Positions 22,508 to 31,581 of a stretch of DNA of 64,000 nt are shown here, piece by piece; within the stretch, counting starts at the first letter, position 1; every line of letters begins with the position of its first letter. Made by a program: the position numbers and the translations under genes. Source of the stretch: JAHEME01 sp034435035 (GTDB lineage: Bacteria > Chloroflexota > Anaerolineae > Aggregatilineales > UBA3940). The DNA lies in contig DAOTXW010000041.1 in the NCBI GenBank assembly GCA_034435035.1, positions 124,001-188,000 on the forward strand, given 5' to 3'. The notes beneath the pieces were generated by a model. The model ran no database searches. It saw only the letters and a list, made by a program, of their open reading frames with translations, and was not told the origin of the DNA.

Positions 22508-24979
22508 TCAAGGCTCCACACGGACTGCTCCCAGCACAAAGAAGTCGCCTGACAGATTGCCTTGCGGGTCATAGAAAGGGGCGCGCTGGAAGGTCGTGAA
22601 GCCGTATAAACCTATCTCGATACGATACTCGCCCGGGGGCGCGCCCAGCGGCACAATCAGACGGTAGGGATCCACCACGGATTGGCCCGGCACCCACTTG
22701 GGGAACCACAGGAAGGTAGGAAAAGCGCCACCCATCGGCGGGGCATCCTGCTGGGCGAGCACCCGTCCATCGGGGCCGGTGAGATGGACAAAGACCTTGT
22801 AGTTATCTGCCGGGCGGCTCAGCGCTGTCCAGATCACCCGGATGCGCACGGTGTCGCCGGGCGCCACGGCGATAGGCTCCACCCAGGGGGCGGCCCGCCG
22901 CTGGCCGCGTGCAGCGGCGACGGCTGCTGCCAGGCCGATCTCGTGATTGATATCGGCGATCAGATCTTCGGCGGCTGGCGGCTCGATCACCGCCGGGGTC
23001 TGGATCGTGATCTCGCCGATCTCAAGCAGCGCAGCCCCGTCGGCGAAATGCAGATTTGCGCCGCCCTGGCTGAGGTTTCTCAGACCGAGGCGCAGCGGGT
23101 AAGTCCCCGGCTCCAGGGTGAACGGCGCGCGCAGATCATAACGCTCCACGATGATCTCCCCCGGCTGCCAGGCGGGGGTGAGGAGATGGCTGTCAGTCGT
23201 GAACAGGTAGCGTGTCTCGTCGCCCAGCATCACGTAGGGGAAGATGATATCGGAGGTGGGCTCGCGCAGAGTCAGGGCAATGGACAGGGGCACAGGCTGC
23301 CCGGGCGCCACCTCACGCAAAGGCAGGTCCACGGCGACCACCGTTATAGGGTCAGCCCGGGCGTCCAGCGTCCGGGCCAGTGTCGGCGGCTCCACAGCGG
23401 GCGGCGGCAGGACCCGGTACAGGCGAGGCCCGACCGGCCGCAGGCGGAATCCTTCCTCCACCAGCTCGCGCTGATATCCGGACACGTAGATCGGCCCACG
23501 CTCGATGTTGGCCCATACATTGTCCACCCAGGGGTGGCTGGATGTAGTTGCCACAAATACCAGCGACACATCGCGTTCGCTGAGGGGGTGGTCTTCGACC
23601 CATGCCTCATACCACAGTGGGGTCAGGTGCTCCCAGTGCCCCAGCAAGACGGCTCCCTCTCCATGGCCCTCAAACCGATCATAGACCTCAGCGATCCATT
23701 CCTGTGCCCCGGTGTAGCCCCGCAGCGAGATCAACGGGTGCAGCCAGGTAGCGCGTGCCAGCGGGATCGCCAGCAGCGTCACCGCGAGAGCCAGCCGCAG
23801 CACACGAGTCTCGCTCGCGCTGCCTATCCGGGTGGCCGTCAGCACGGCTGCCGCCCCGATCCCGGCCAGGATCATCAGCACGCTGAAGGGGGTCAGCAGG
23901 TAGGCCATCACATCCTGAATAGTGTTCAGGATGAAAAGGAGGTTGACTCCCAGCATGACCGTCAGCAGCAGGGCGATCGGCCAGGTGGGCGGGTCTGCTG
24001 GCGAATCGGCAGGCTGGCTGCGCGGGCTTCGCCACAGCCAGGCCAGCCCGGCCAGCATCAGGGCAATGATCACCAGCCCGGTCTGCAGCCGCAGCAGCGA
24101 TCCAAAGACCAGCCAGCGATCCGGCTGCTCGCTCAGCCCGAAGTAAAAGAGATTCACGCGCAGACCGCGTGCCAGCACCAGGTCGAGGAATCCCTCCACG
24201 GTATTGACATTGGTAGGGCCGAAGCGCAGCGGCACGGGCAGACTGGCGCGAAGCGGCAGATAGGCCCACACGCTCAGCCCCAGCAGCGCCGATCCGAGCA
24301 TCCTGAGCAGGGTGCGCCAGTCCCGCAGAACCCGGGGGCGCACGACGAGGATGAAGGTCGCATACGCCGGAAAGCTGAACGTCAGCAGCGGGTGATGAGT
24401 GATGCTGAACCCGGCCAGCAGGCAGAAGACATACAGCCAGCGGTCGGCGCTGCCCCGGGAGGGAGCCTGCCGCCACCAGCGCAGCAGCGCAAACAGGCTG
24501 GCGCAGGCCAGCAACGCCGTGATGATGTGCGAGTTGGCATGGATGCTGTGCTGCCAGATGTCCGTCGCAGTCGCCGCAGAGCCGGCTGCCAGCAGGGCAG
24601 GCGCAAAGGCGACCACGCCGGTGCTGCGTGCAGGCACCACCGTGCGCACCGCGCCATACACCAGCGCCGCAATCCCGGCCCCGGCGGCCGCGCTGAGCAG
24701 GTTGGCGCGGTAGGCAATGCTTCCAATGGGAACAAGGCGCTGCCAGACAGCGCCCAGCACCGTCTGAAACGCATAGCCGGGCGGGTGTGAGATCCCCCAG
24801 ATATGCGGCACAAATGTGTACTCAGCCGGATCGCCAAAGACAACGCCAGGAGCGAGCGTGGTAGCATACAGGATCAGCGCGCCCGCAAATACAGCGGCTG
24901 CCAGCCAGCGATCGGGGTGTGCGGTGATGCGGGTGAGGATAGCGGTGAAGGTGCGTGAATTGGGATGGATCGCGCTCAT
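22508..24979 (-). CDS. DUF2723-family membrane protein (protein-O-mannosyltransferase-like)
   Basis: The 823-residue protein has about 10 membrane helices in its first 430 residues and a large soluble C-terminal part. The DUF2723 signature is clear: TLAPGVVFGDPAEYTFVPH, followed by W-G-I-S-H-P-P-G-Y-A-F-Q. The G-D-x-x-E and H-P-P-G-Y pattern resembles GT-C mannosyltransferases. The C-terminal domain (VRIRVIWTALSRPADNYKVF) resembles that of the next gene. A -10 TATAAT ends 8 bases before the ATG, so the message may be leaderless. The one-base gap to the next gene makes a two-gene operon. Confidence 0.82.
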   Translation of the reverse strand: MSAIHPNSRTFTAILTRITAHPDRWLAAAVFAGALILYATTLAPGVVFGDPAEYTFVPHIWGISHPPGYAFQTVLGAVWQRLVPIGSIAYRANLLSAAAGAGIAALVYGAVRTVVPARSTGVVAFAPALLAAGSAATATDIWQHSIHANSHIITALLACASLFALLRWWRQAPSRGSADRWLYVFCLLAGFSITHHPLLTFSFPAYATFILVVRPRVLRDWRTLLRMLGSALLGLSVWAYLPLRASLPVPLRFGPTNVNTVEGFLDLVLARGLRVNLFYFGLSEQPDRWLVFGSLLRLQTGLVIIALMLAGLAWLWRSPRSQPADSPADPPTWPIALLLTVMLGVNLLFILNTIQDVMAYLLTPFSVLMILAGIGAAAVLTATRIGSASETRVLRLALAVTLLAIPLARATWLHPLISLRGYTGAQEWIAEVYDRFEGHGEGAVLLGHWEHLTPLWYEAWVEDHPLSERDVSLVFVATTSSHPWVDNVWANIERGPIYVSGYQRELVEEGFRLRPVGPRLYRVLPPPAVEPPTLARTLDARADPITVVAVDLPLREVAPGQPVPLSIALTLREPTSDIIFPYVMLGDETRYLFTTDSHLLTPAWQPGEIIVERYDLRAPFTLEPGTYPLRLGLRNLSQGGANLHFADGAALLEIGEITIQTPAVIEPPAAEDLIADINHEIGLAAAVAAARGQRRAAPWVEPIAVAPGDTVRIRVIWTALSRPADNYKVFVHLTGPDGRVLAQQDAPPMGGAFPTFLWFPKWVPGQSVVDPYRLIVPLGAPPGEYRIEIGLYGFTTFQRAPFYDPQGNLSGDFFVLGAVRVEP

Positions 24980-24987
24980 GGCGCGGG

Positions 24988-24993
24988 ATTATA
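24988..24993 (-). promoter_or_regulatory. -10 box giving a probably leaderless DUF2723 message
   Basis: TATAAT with GG before it and C after it on the minus strand; the ATG at 24979 follows after only 8 bases (cccgcgcc), leaving no room for an RBS. Confidence 0.6.
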
Positions 24994-25006
24994 CCACCCC
25001 TGAAAG

Positions 25007-25039
25007 CACAGGCGGGCCGTCTAACCCGGCCCGCCTGTG
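25007..25039 (-). terminator. Hairpin terminator after the TPR/P-D-W-L gene
   Basis: A perfect 12-base stem (cacaggcgggcc / ggcccgcctgtg) with a 9-base loop lies 23 bases after the stop, followed on the minus strand by CTTTCA. Confidence 0.7.
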
Positions 25040-25061
25040 TCATTTAACCATCGGTCAAGCG

Positions 25062-28000
25062 TTAGTACTGATCAAGCGCCCGGCGGTACATGTCCAGCGC
25101 ATCGTTCAGCTTGCCCTGCGCCATGAGCGCATCCCCGATGATACGGTAGGCACGCGGGTTAATCATGCGTCCCTTGCTGGTGTAGTCCCCCAGATCGGCG
25201 ACCACCTCATCCAGCGACTGGTGGCTGCTGACCAATGCTTCATAGGCCGTCAGCGCACCCTCTACCTGTCCGGCTGCCATTGCGGCGCGGGCTCCGGGCA
25301 GCCCTTCTCCTACCGGCGCCGCCGGGGCGGGCGCCGGGGTGGGCATGGGAGGCGCCGGAGCGGGCGCAGGCGGCGGAGCCGGTGCCGCCGGAGTCGGCGC
25401 GGCAGGCTCAGGCGGTGCGGCAGCAGCCGGGATAGCCGCTTTCAGGAAAGCGTCTAGGCCGCTGTCGGCGGGCTCGGCAGGAACCTGAAGCCAGTCTGGC
25501 AGCGCTTCATCTGCTGCCGGGGTCGGGATCGCTGCCGGCTCGGGCGCAGGAGGCGGCTCCGGCGCGGGGGCGACCGGGGAGGGCTCGCCCGTCAGCCAGG
25601 ACGGGAGGGGTTCGGCTTCCTCGCCTTCTGCAGCGTCTTTTGCCGCGAACGGCGCGGGCGATTCAGCTTCGCTGGTCAGCCAGGAAGGCAGGGGTTCTTC
25701 CTTTTCAGCTTCCTTGCCGGACACGGGCGGCGCCGCAGCGGCCTCAGACTCATCGGCCAGCCAGGACGGCAGCGGCTCTTCCTCAATTTCATCAGAGAGC
25801 AGCTTCTCCAGGTCCGGCGTGCGAGCCTCCTCAGCTTTCAGCGTCTCGCCCAGCCACGCCAGCTCTTCATCCTCAATCTCCAGGTCAGGCAGGTCGAGAT
25901 CGGCCGCCGATCGCTCGGGCGCCCTGGCCAGCTCAGCCTCCATGTCGGTATCACGCATCCATTCAGGGAGCTCGTCATCTGACACGGGCCTGGCTTCCGC
26001 ATCGGGCGGCGGAGGTGGAGGCACCGCAACGGGTGGATGATCAGGTGTCAGCGCTTCGGAGATGACATCGGAGGGGGAGATTCCCTGCCCCGCAACCTGG
26101 TCATCCAGCCAGGACAGCGCATCACGTTCGGGCGGAGCGGGGGCCGGTTTTTCAGGCTCCTGGTCCACTGTGAGCCAGGACGGCAGCGCCTCATCGGCGC
26201 CCAGTTCAGGCTCCGGGGCGCGCTCCGCTATCGGAGCCTCTGGCACGGCTGACAGCCAGGATAGATCCTCTTCATCGTGGGCGGGCGCAGGAGCGGCCTC
26301 AGCCGGGGCTTCCTGGTCACCCTTGAAGGCCGGGTCATATTTCGCTGCAATCTGCTCAAGCCACGCGACTGCGTCATCGCTGTCCAGATCGCCTTCCAGC
26401 AGCCAGTCAGGCGTCTTCTGGGATTCATCGTCCCCCATCGGTTCTTCAGTTGGTGATGCCACGAGTTCTTCCTCCTCAGGCGCAGGCGTGGTGGGCTGGC
26501 CATCGGCCAGCGCAGCCGCCAGCGGTTCTTGCTGCGGTTCGGCCTGTCCCTCTTCCATCATGTGCAGCCAATCCGGCAGCTCCTCAAGGGCAGCAGATGG
26601 CGGGGCAGCAGCCGGTTTCTCAGGCTCCGACAGCCAGTCCGGGAGCGGCTCCGGCTCCTCAGCTGCTGCAGGCGGCGCGGCGGCCATCTCAGCGGGCTCG
26701 CCACCGTGCAGCCAGTCCGGCAGGGCAGCAGGTTCTTCCGCCGCGGCCTCTGCGGGGTGCGGCTCCTGTTCAGCCACGCCGGAATCGGCGGCCAGCCAGG
26801 CGGGAAGGTCGGCAGGCTGACTGGTTTCGGGGGCGGCTGGCGGCAGGGAGCCGCGAGCCGAATCCAGCGGACCGGTCACGAGCCAGGCCGGCAGTTCCTC
26901 GGGGGCTTCTTCACCGGTCTCGTCGCCGGGATGAGCTTCATCGGAAATGATCGGGCGGTCAGCACTGAGCCAGTCCGGCAGGGGCGGCTCGCTTGCAGGC
27001 CGCGCCGGTTCGGCAGGCTGCGCTTCCGGCTGCGCGGCTAACCAGGCGGGCGACAGCGGGGAGTCGCCATCCCAGGTGTCCAGGTCGCCCAGATCACGGC
27101 GGGGCAGACCTGCCTCGGCGGGCGGGGCAGCAGGTGATGGGACATCCTGTGCAGATTCGGTCGCAATGCTGACCGGCGGCCCGCTGGTCAGGAAAGCGTC
27201 GAGCCAGTCGTCGCTAACAACGGCTGGGGCTTCAGGCCCTTCAGCGGAACGAGCCGGTGCTGTCTGAGAGCCGCCCGGCTTCTCACTGAGGATCTCCTGC
27301 AGCCAGTCCGGTGTTTCGCGGGTGTCGCCGGCCAGCGCGCCCCCGGCGGGAGGCGCCGCTTCTATCTGTGAAGTGGGGGGCTGCGCGGGGGCCAGCCAGT
27401 CAGGTGCGTCCTGTGCGACGGGTGCTGCCGCCACAGGGGGCTGATCGGCGCCCAGGGCATCGCGCAGCCAATCCGGTGTTTGCTTGGCTGAAGGGGGCAT
27501 GACGGGCGCCGAAGCAGGCTGCGCCGGCGATGCACTCAGAACATCCTGCAGCCAATCAGGTACGGCGCTGGCGGCAACAGGCGGCTCACTGTCTGCTGGC
27601 TGCACCTCAGGCTTGCCAAGCGATTCGCGCAGCCAGTCAGGCGCCTCGTCCGGAGCGGGAGGCGGAGGCGGTTCCGCTTCCTGAAGCCACTCAGATCGAT
27701 CAGGCGGGGGAGCAGCCGGGGGTTCCGGTGCGGGCGCACCGGTGCCAACCAGCGCCTCACGCAGCCATTCGGGTTCGTCGCCGACAGGCGGCTGCAGAGG
27801 CTCCGGTGTCGGTGTAGCCGGCGCAGACTCGCTCTCAGGCGCGGTAAGGGCGTCATGCAGCCAATCTGGCATATCCTGTGTCTGCCCCAGCCCCGCCGGA
27901 CTGCCCGGCTTCTGGAGGAAGATATCGGTAATGGATGAGGGCTGCGAAGGGGCAGGCAGCGGCCCGGTAACCCCCTCCTGCTTCTGGATCGAGCTGATCT

Positions 28001-28811
28001 GCGACACCCAGTCAGCTCCACCGAACAGCGAGGCATGGCGTGTGGGCTCGAACTCCAGCATCGTCATACGGAAAGCGTCGGCGGGCGGCGCTTCCCCATT
28101 GTGCTCAAGCTGGTAGCGCAGCCGAGGATCCAGTTCGCCGACACGCTCCAGGAACGGCAAAGCCTCAGCAGGACGCCCGGCCTTCAGCCAGAACCGGGCA
28201 AGGATGCGGTTGGCGTCGATGCTGTAGGGAAGACGCTTGAGGATATCCGCTGCGACGCGGGCAGCTTCTAACTCCCGGCGGCTTTGCCAGAGAACATCCG
28301 CCAGAAGAACCTGCAGATCAAGCCGCTCCGGGTCTTTCTGCAGGCCCGCGACGATCTCGGCGATTGCCTGCTCAAAAAGCTTGCCCTTGGCATACATGCG
28401 GGCCAGCGCACTGCTGGTCAGGTGTATCTTGCGAGGCGCCTGATCGCCGCGCTGCACGTAGAGCCGCTTGATCTCTTCCTGGAGGTTTGCATTGTTGGGA
28501 GCCTGCTCAAAGGCTCGCTCCAGGTGCCAGATCGCCTGGTCGAGCGCGTTGCTCTCGCGGTAGGCGTCGCTCATGCCGATGTGAGCAATAAAATCGGCGG
28601 GGTCGGCACTCAGCACGCGCTGGAACAGGTCGAGGGCGTCCTGGTATTCTTCCTGAGCCGCCAGCGCCCGCGCCAGAATCTTGTAGGTCTCGATGTGCTT
28701 GGGGTAAGTCTCAAGGATATGGCGGCACTGAGCCACGACTTCGTCGTATGCGTCGCGCGACAGGCGGTCTTCTAGATATTCGAGGTAGGCGCGGAGGCTG
28801 ATCTCTGCCAT
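25062..28811 (-). CDS. TPR protein with about 27 P-D-W-L motifs
   Basis: The 1249-residue protein starts at ATG 28811; a GTG directly before it is an alternative. Residues 1-240 are tetratricopeptide repeats (for example YQDALDLFQRVLSADP). Residues about 290-1130 are a Pro/Glu/Ala-rich acidic stretch with about 27 short motifs such as MPDWLHDAL, TPDWLRDAL, LPSWLTSE and LPAWLAADS. The last 75 residues return to a helical TPR-like fold ending MYRRALDQY. No signal peptide or membrane helix is present. The motif is the same as in the zinc-ribbon protein at 15131-18037, suggesting a common binding partner. A multivalent cytoplasmic scaffold is the best guess; no family function is known to me. Confidence 0.78.
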   Translation of the reverse strand: MAEISLRAYLEYLEDRLSRDAYDEVVAQCRHILETYPKHIETYKILARALAAQEEYQDALDLFQRVLSADPADFIAHIGMSDAYRESNALDQAIWHLERAFEQAPNNANLQEEIKRLYVQRGDQAPRKIHLTSSALARMYAKGKLFEQAIAEIVAGLQKDPERLDLQVLLADVLWQSRRELEAARVAADILKRLPYSIDANRILARFWLKAGRPAEALPFLERVGELDPRLRYQLEHNGEAPPADAFRMTMLEFEPTRHASLFGGADWVSQISSIQKQEGVTGPLPAPSQPSSITDIFLQKPGSPAGLGQTQDMPDWLHDALTAPESESAPATPTPEPLQPPVGDEPEWLREALVGTGAPAPEPPAAPPPDRSEWLQEAEPPPPPAPDEAPDWLRESLGKPEVQPADSEPPVAASAVPDWLQDVLSASPAQPASAPVMPPSAKQTPDWLRDALGADQPPVAAAPVAQDAPDWLAPAQPPTSQIEAAPPAGGALAGDTRETPDWLQEILSEKPGGSQTAPARSAEGPEAPAVVSDDWLDAFLTSGPPVSIATESAQDVPSPAAPPAEAGLPRRDLGDLDTWDGDSPLSPAWLAAQPEAQPAEPARPASEPPLPDWLSADRPIISDEAHPGDETGEEAPEELPAWLVTGPLDSARGSLPPAAPETSQPADLPAWLAADSGVAEQEPHPAEAAAEEPAALPDWLHGGEPAEMAAAPPAAAEEPEPLPDWLSEPEKPAAAPPSAALEELPDWLHMMEEGQAEPQQEPLAAALADGQPTTPAPEEEELVASPTEEPMGDDESQKTPDWLLEGDLDSDDAVAWLEQIAAKYDPAFKGDQEAPAEAAPAPAHDEEDLSWLSAVPEAPIAERAPEPELGADEALPSWLTVDQEPEKPAPAPPERDALSWLDDQVAGQGISPSDVISEALTPDHPPVAVPPPPPPDAEARPVSDDELPEWMRDTDMEAELARAPERSAADLDLPDLEIEDEELAWLGETLKAEEARTPDLEKLLSDEIEEEPLPSWLADESEAAAAPPVSGKEAEKEEPLPSWLTSEAESPAPFAAKDAAEGEEAEPLPSWLTGEPSPVAPAPEPPPAPEPAAIPTPAADEALPDWLQVPAEPADSGLDAFLKAAIPAAAAPPEPAAPTPAAPAPPPAPAPAPPMPTPAPAPAAPVGEGLPGARAAMAAGQVEGALTAYEALVSSHQSLDEVVADLGDYTSKGRMINPRAYRIIGDALMAQGKLNDALDMYRRALDQY

Positions 28812-28875
28812 CACAAATCCCGGGAACCAGTCAGAACCACCGACAGAGGTAATCTTCTGCCTCAGTTAGTTTGCG

Positions 28876-28904
28876 ATTATGCAACCATTTACTGCAAAGG
28901 TCAA
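28876..28904 (-). promoter_or_regulatory. Sigma-70-type promoter for the TPR/P-D-W-L gene
   Basis: Minus strand -35 TTGACC (28899-28904) and -10 CATAAT (28876-28881) with a 17-base spacer, about 65 bases upstream of the start. Confidence 0.7.
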
Positions 28905-28937
28905 GCGTACCTGAACGCCATCATTTCCCGTTGTCGA

Positions 28938-29993
28938 TCAGGCCAGCTGGTGCAGGGTTACCAGCCGGCTGATCAGGTCGCTCACCCCCTGCTGGGGCAG
29001 GTCAAGCGCGCCCAGGGGATCGACGACCTCGTCCCGGCCCTGCAGCGCATAGGCGATATTGAGCACGCCGTAGGAGAGGGCATCCAGGTCATAACCGCCT
29101 TCCAGGACAAAAGCGATCCGTCCCCGGCACAGTTCCTGGGCCATGGCCATCAGCTCCCGGACGAGATGCGCGTAGCCATCCAGGTCGAGCAGCAGCCCGG
29201 CCAGCGGATCGACCCAGTGTGCGTCAAAGCCTGCCGATACTAGAATCAGATCCGGCTGGAAGCGCCGGGCGGCAGGCCAGACGACCTCACGGTACAGATG
29301 CCGGAAACCCTCCGGACCGGTTCCCGCGCGCAGGGGTATATTGATCGTCGTCCCCTGCCCGGCACCGTGCCCGATCTCGTTGAGGGCGCCGGTGCCCGGA
29401 TAGAAGGGATACTGGTGGGTCGAGAGGAACAATACGCTGCCATCTTCATAAAAGGCATCCTGCGTGCCGTTGCCGTGGTGCACATCAAAATCCACAATCA
29501 TCACGCGCCGGACTTCATTCGGGTAGGCGGTCAGAGCATAGCGAGCAGCCAGGGCGATGTTGCTGAACAGACAGAAGCCCATCCCCCGCACCGGCGTCGC
29601 ATGGTGCCCCGGTGGCCGGACTACCGCCAGAGCGTTATCGGCGCGGCCCGACAGCACAGAATCCACCGCGCCAATAGCTGCGCCGGCTGACAGGCAGGCT
29701 ACGTCGTATGAGCACTCAAGTACATAGGTGTCCGGGTCCAGCAGAATGATTCCTCTTTCAGAGCGGCCGGCCAGCAGTGACGCCTGCCGCACATGCTCCA
29801 CATAGCGCGGGTCATGCACCCAGGCCAGCTGCTCGGGGGTAGCCGGCGCCGGGGCAGCCGGGCTTAACATCGGCAGGATATTGGCCTCATCCAGTACCTG
29901 CCAGATGCGCTGGATACGTCCTGCGTGTTCGGGGTGGCCGTCGAGCGTGTGGGTAGCAAAATCCAGGTGTGTCAGGTAGGCAGTTGCAGGCAT
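28938..29993 (-). CDS. Histone-deacetylase-family amidohydrolase
   Basis: The 351-residue protein has the arginase/deacetylase fold motifs of the HDAC/acetoin-utilisation family: VVRPPGHHATPVRGMGF with the His-His pair, VDFDVHHGNGTQDAFY with zinc ligands Asp and His, VSAGFDAH with the second Asp, and FVLEGGYDLDALS. All zinc ligands appear intact. Bacterial members remove acetyl groups from proteins, polyamines or small amides. ATG 29993 is selected since ggagg lies 6 bases upstream; the frame stays open to 30086 without family similarity. No acetyltransferase or acetyl-CoA synthetase gene is adjacent. Confidence 0.92.
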   Translation of the reverse strand: MPATAYLTHLDFATHTLDGHPEHAGRIQRIWQVLDEANILPMLSPAAPAPATPEQLAWVHDPRYVEHVRQASLLAGRSERGIILLDPDTYVLECSYDVACLSAGAAIGAVDSVLSGRADNALAVVRPPGHHATPVRGMGFCLFSNIALAARYALTAYPNEVRRVMIVDFDVHHGNGTQDAFYEDGSVLFLSTHQYPFYPGTGALNEIGHGAGQGTTINIPLRAGTGPEGFRHLYREVVWPAARRFQPDLILVSAGFDAHWVDPLAGLLLDLDGYAHLVRELMAMAQELCRGRIAFVLEGGYDLDALSYGVLNIAYALQGRDEVVDPLGALDLPQQGVSDLISRLVTLHQLA

Positions 29994-30012
29994 GCAGCCT
30001 CCGGGCGGGTGG

Positions 30013-30129
30013 TTATGGCCGATCAACGCCGGCTGTATCGGCGAAGAAGGTGCGAACGCCTTCGAGGGAAATCTCGGGTTGCTCACGGTGCGGGCGGTGC
30101 CCGCAGCCGGCGATCACCACAGACACGCG
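30013..30129 (-). pseudogene. Remnant of an alpha/beta hydrolase C-terminus
   Basis: In the minus strand a fragment reads V-V-I-A-G-C-G-H-R-P-H-R-E-Q-P-E followed by V-R-T-F-F-A-D. That is the C-terminal catalytic-His block of alpha/beta hydrolases (G-x-C-G-H-x-P-x-x-E-x-P-E). Nothing upstream in this or other frames restores the Ser-nucleophile elbow or the core. The fragment sits in a 395-base stretch without a complete gene, between the deacetylase and LysM genes, so it is probably the decayed tail of a lost gene. Confidence 0.5.
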
Positions 30130-30320
30130 CCCGGCAGTGCTGCAGCCCGCTCGCGAGCGGGCTGCCCGGTTGCCAACCCATCTGCCAGCACCCGGCCAGC
30201 TGTTTGACAGGCGGCCCACTCTACGCTGGATCCCGGTCTGTTATGAAGCAGCGCCCGCTACGGGCTGCGCTCAGGGACAAAAACCTGCTCATCCGCATCA
30301 CTGCGCTGACGCCCGGTAAA

Positions 30321-30348
30321 CGCGCCTCCCGGATGACCGGGAGACGCG
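30321..30348 (-). terminator. Hairpin downstream of the LysM gene
   Basis: The arms cgcgcctcccgg and ccgggagacgcg pair with one mismatch around the loop atga, 41 bases after the LysM stop; only a short T run follows on the minus strand. Confidence 0.5.
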
Positions 30349-30388
30349 CAGTGTGGCCGGGGTTCAGCATCCATCGTCGGGCGGGCGC

Positions 30389-31111
30389 CTAAGGATACTC
30401 GCGCGGCCCCAGGTAGACATCGAAGGTGCTGCGCTCAAAGCCGCCGCTGCAGTCTACCAGCCCGCGCAGCTGCCGCTTGACGCTGCGGGTAGCATCCTTG
30501 ATGCCGATATCATGGGCGCTGACGGAAACCTGAACACCCTCGATGCGTGGCTCGCCTTCGATCAGGATCAGGATGCCGCATACGTGACCGCTGTCATTCT
30601 CATACCCGCCGCGCAGGTGGCCGTTGACCATCAGCTGATAGCCTCCATAGACCACCGGCAGCCGGGTCACAGGCGGCTCATTGCTCCCCAGGCCCAGGAA
30701 CAGGCAGGTTTCTTTGCCTCGCCGCCAGTCTGCTTCCGTGGCGCAGGTCTGCCCCGGCCCATAGCAGGCATTCCCATCGCTGATCAGGCAGCCGGGTGGC
30801 GGGCCCACCTGCGGAGCTGGCGTCCCAATGGGGGTCGGTGTGGGAGCTGGCGTCACCCCGGGCGGGCAGGGGATGGTCAGCTGCTGGCCAGGATAGATGC
30901 GGTCCGGGTTGGCCAGATTGTTGGCGAGGGCAATATCGGTCCACCACACGTTGTAACGGACACCGATCTTGTACAGCGTATCTCCCCAGGTCACATAGTA
31001 CGTGGTGGGGCAGACGCCAGTCTGCTGGGCGTTCATCAGCGAAGGAGCGGCAGCAGCGGCTCCCAGCACCAGAACAGCAAGTGCGGCTCCGAAAAAGGTC
31101 GATCGCTTCAT
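30389..31111 (-). CDS. Secreted LysM-domain protein
   Basis: The 240-residue protein begins MKRSTFFGAALAVLVLGAA, a Sec signal peptide. A LysM domain follows at about residues 38-82: YYVTWGDTLYKIGVRYNV, then ANPDRIYPGQQLTIPCPP. LysM binds N-acetylglucosamine-containing glycans such as peptidoglycan. A Pro/Thr linker leads to a Cys-containing C-terminal domain of about 130 residues that I do not recognise (GCLISDGNACYGPGQTCATE). ATG 31111 is chosen over the open upstream frame because ggaggtg lies before it and the signal peptide starts there. Likely wall-associated. Confidence 0.82.
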   Translation of the reverse strand: MKRSTFFGAALAVLVLGAAAAAPSLMNAQQTGVCPTTYYVTWGDTLYKIGVRYNVWWTDIALANNLANPDRIYPGQQLTIPCPPGVTPAPTPTPIGTPAPQVGPPPGCLISDGNACYGPGQTCATEADWRRGKETCLFLGLGSNEPPVTRLPVVYGGYQLMVNGHLRGGYENDSGHVCGILILIEGEPRIEGVQVSVSAHDIGIKDATRSVKRQLRGLVDCSGGFERSTFDVYLGPREYP

Positions 31112-31581
31112 GAGACACCTCCAGCGTCTGACCCATGCACCGGCGGGGCATGTTACCTTACTGACATCATACAACATCTTGTCCCGTGAAACATTTTTAT
31201 TAGAATAGATTGTGGTTGGTTAAACATTTCATTTGTGGCTGGATCATGGCGCATCCGCACCAGCGCGTCGTTCATCCTGGCACCATCTGACCGATCTGCT
31301 GTGGAAAGCGATTACATTTGTCAGATTGCTCTGTGCAATTTCTCACTGGAACTGCGCTGGCGTATCAATTATGCTAGGATATCGGCGCGATCGTCGCGTC
31401 ATGCTTTGCCGTACCCAGTGGTTATCAGGCATGCGGAGCACAGCAGGACGCCTGCTTTGACATCTGAACTGAAGGGAGGTGATCCGTCGAGACTGGACAC
31501 TGCATATGCCATTCTGAAAACCAGTCTTAAGAGAAACAGAAGAGATTGTCCTGATCAGAGTGAATACAAGGAGAATGCGTC
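31112..31581. other. 470-base intergenic region between divergent LysM and cytochrome genes
   Basis: No convincing gene is present. The stretch holds the divergent start signals. On the cytochrome side it contains a short hairpin (agcagg-acg-cctgct, 31442-31456) and an unusually perfect Shine-Dalgarno-like string, then the ordinary RBS (aaggag) before ATG 31582. It is more AT-rich than the flanks, for example acatttttattagaat near 31191. Confidence 0.6.
31473..31485 (+). promoter_or_regulatory. Orphan perfect Shine-Dalgarno-like sequence in cytochrome leader
   Basis: agggaggtgatcc is complementary to the 3' end of 16S rRNA over its whole length. No credible frame follows it: the nearest ATG (31505) is 19 bases on and reads M-P-F then stop. 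It may serve a tiny leader peptide or bind ribosomes to control the leader. Confidence 0.35.

Noticed and set aside
22682..24790. A 702-codon open frame on the plus strand across the DUF2723 gene
   Set aside because: Rich in Gln, His, Arg and Gly without any motif, while the opposite strand encodes a clear membrane protein.
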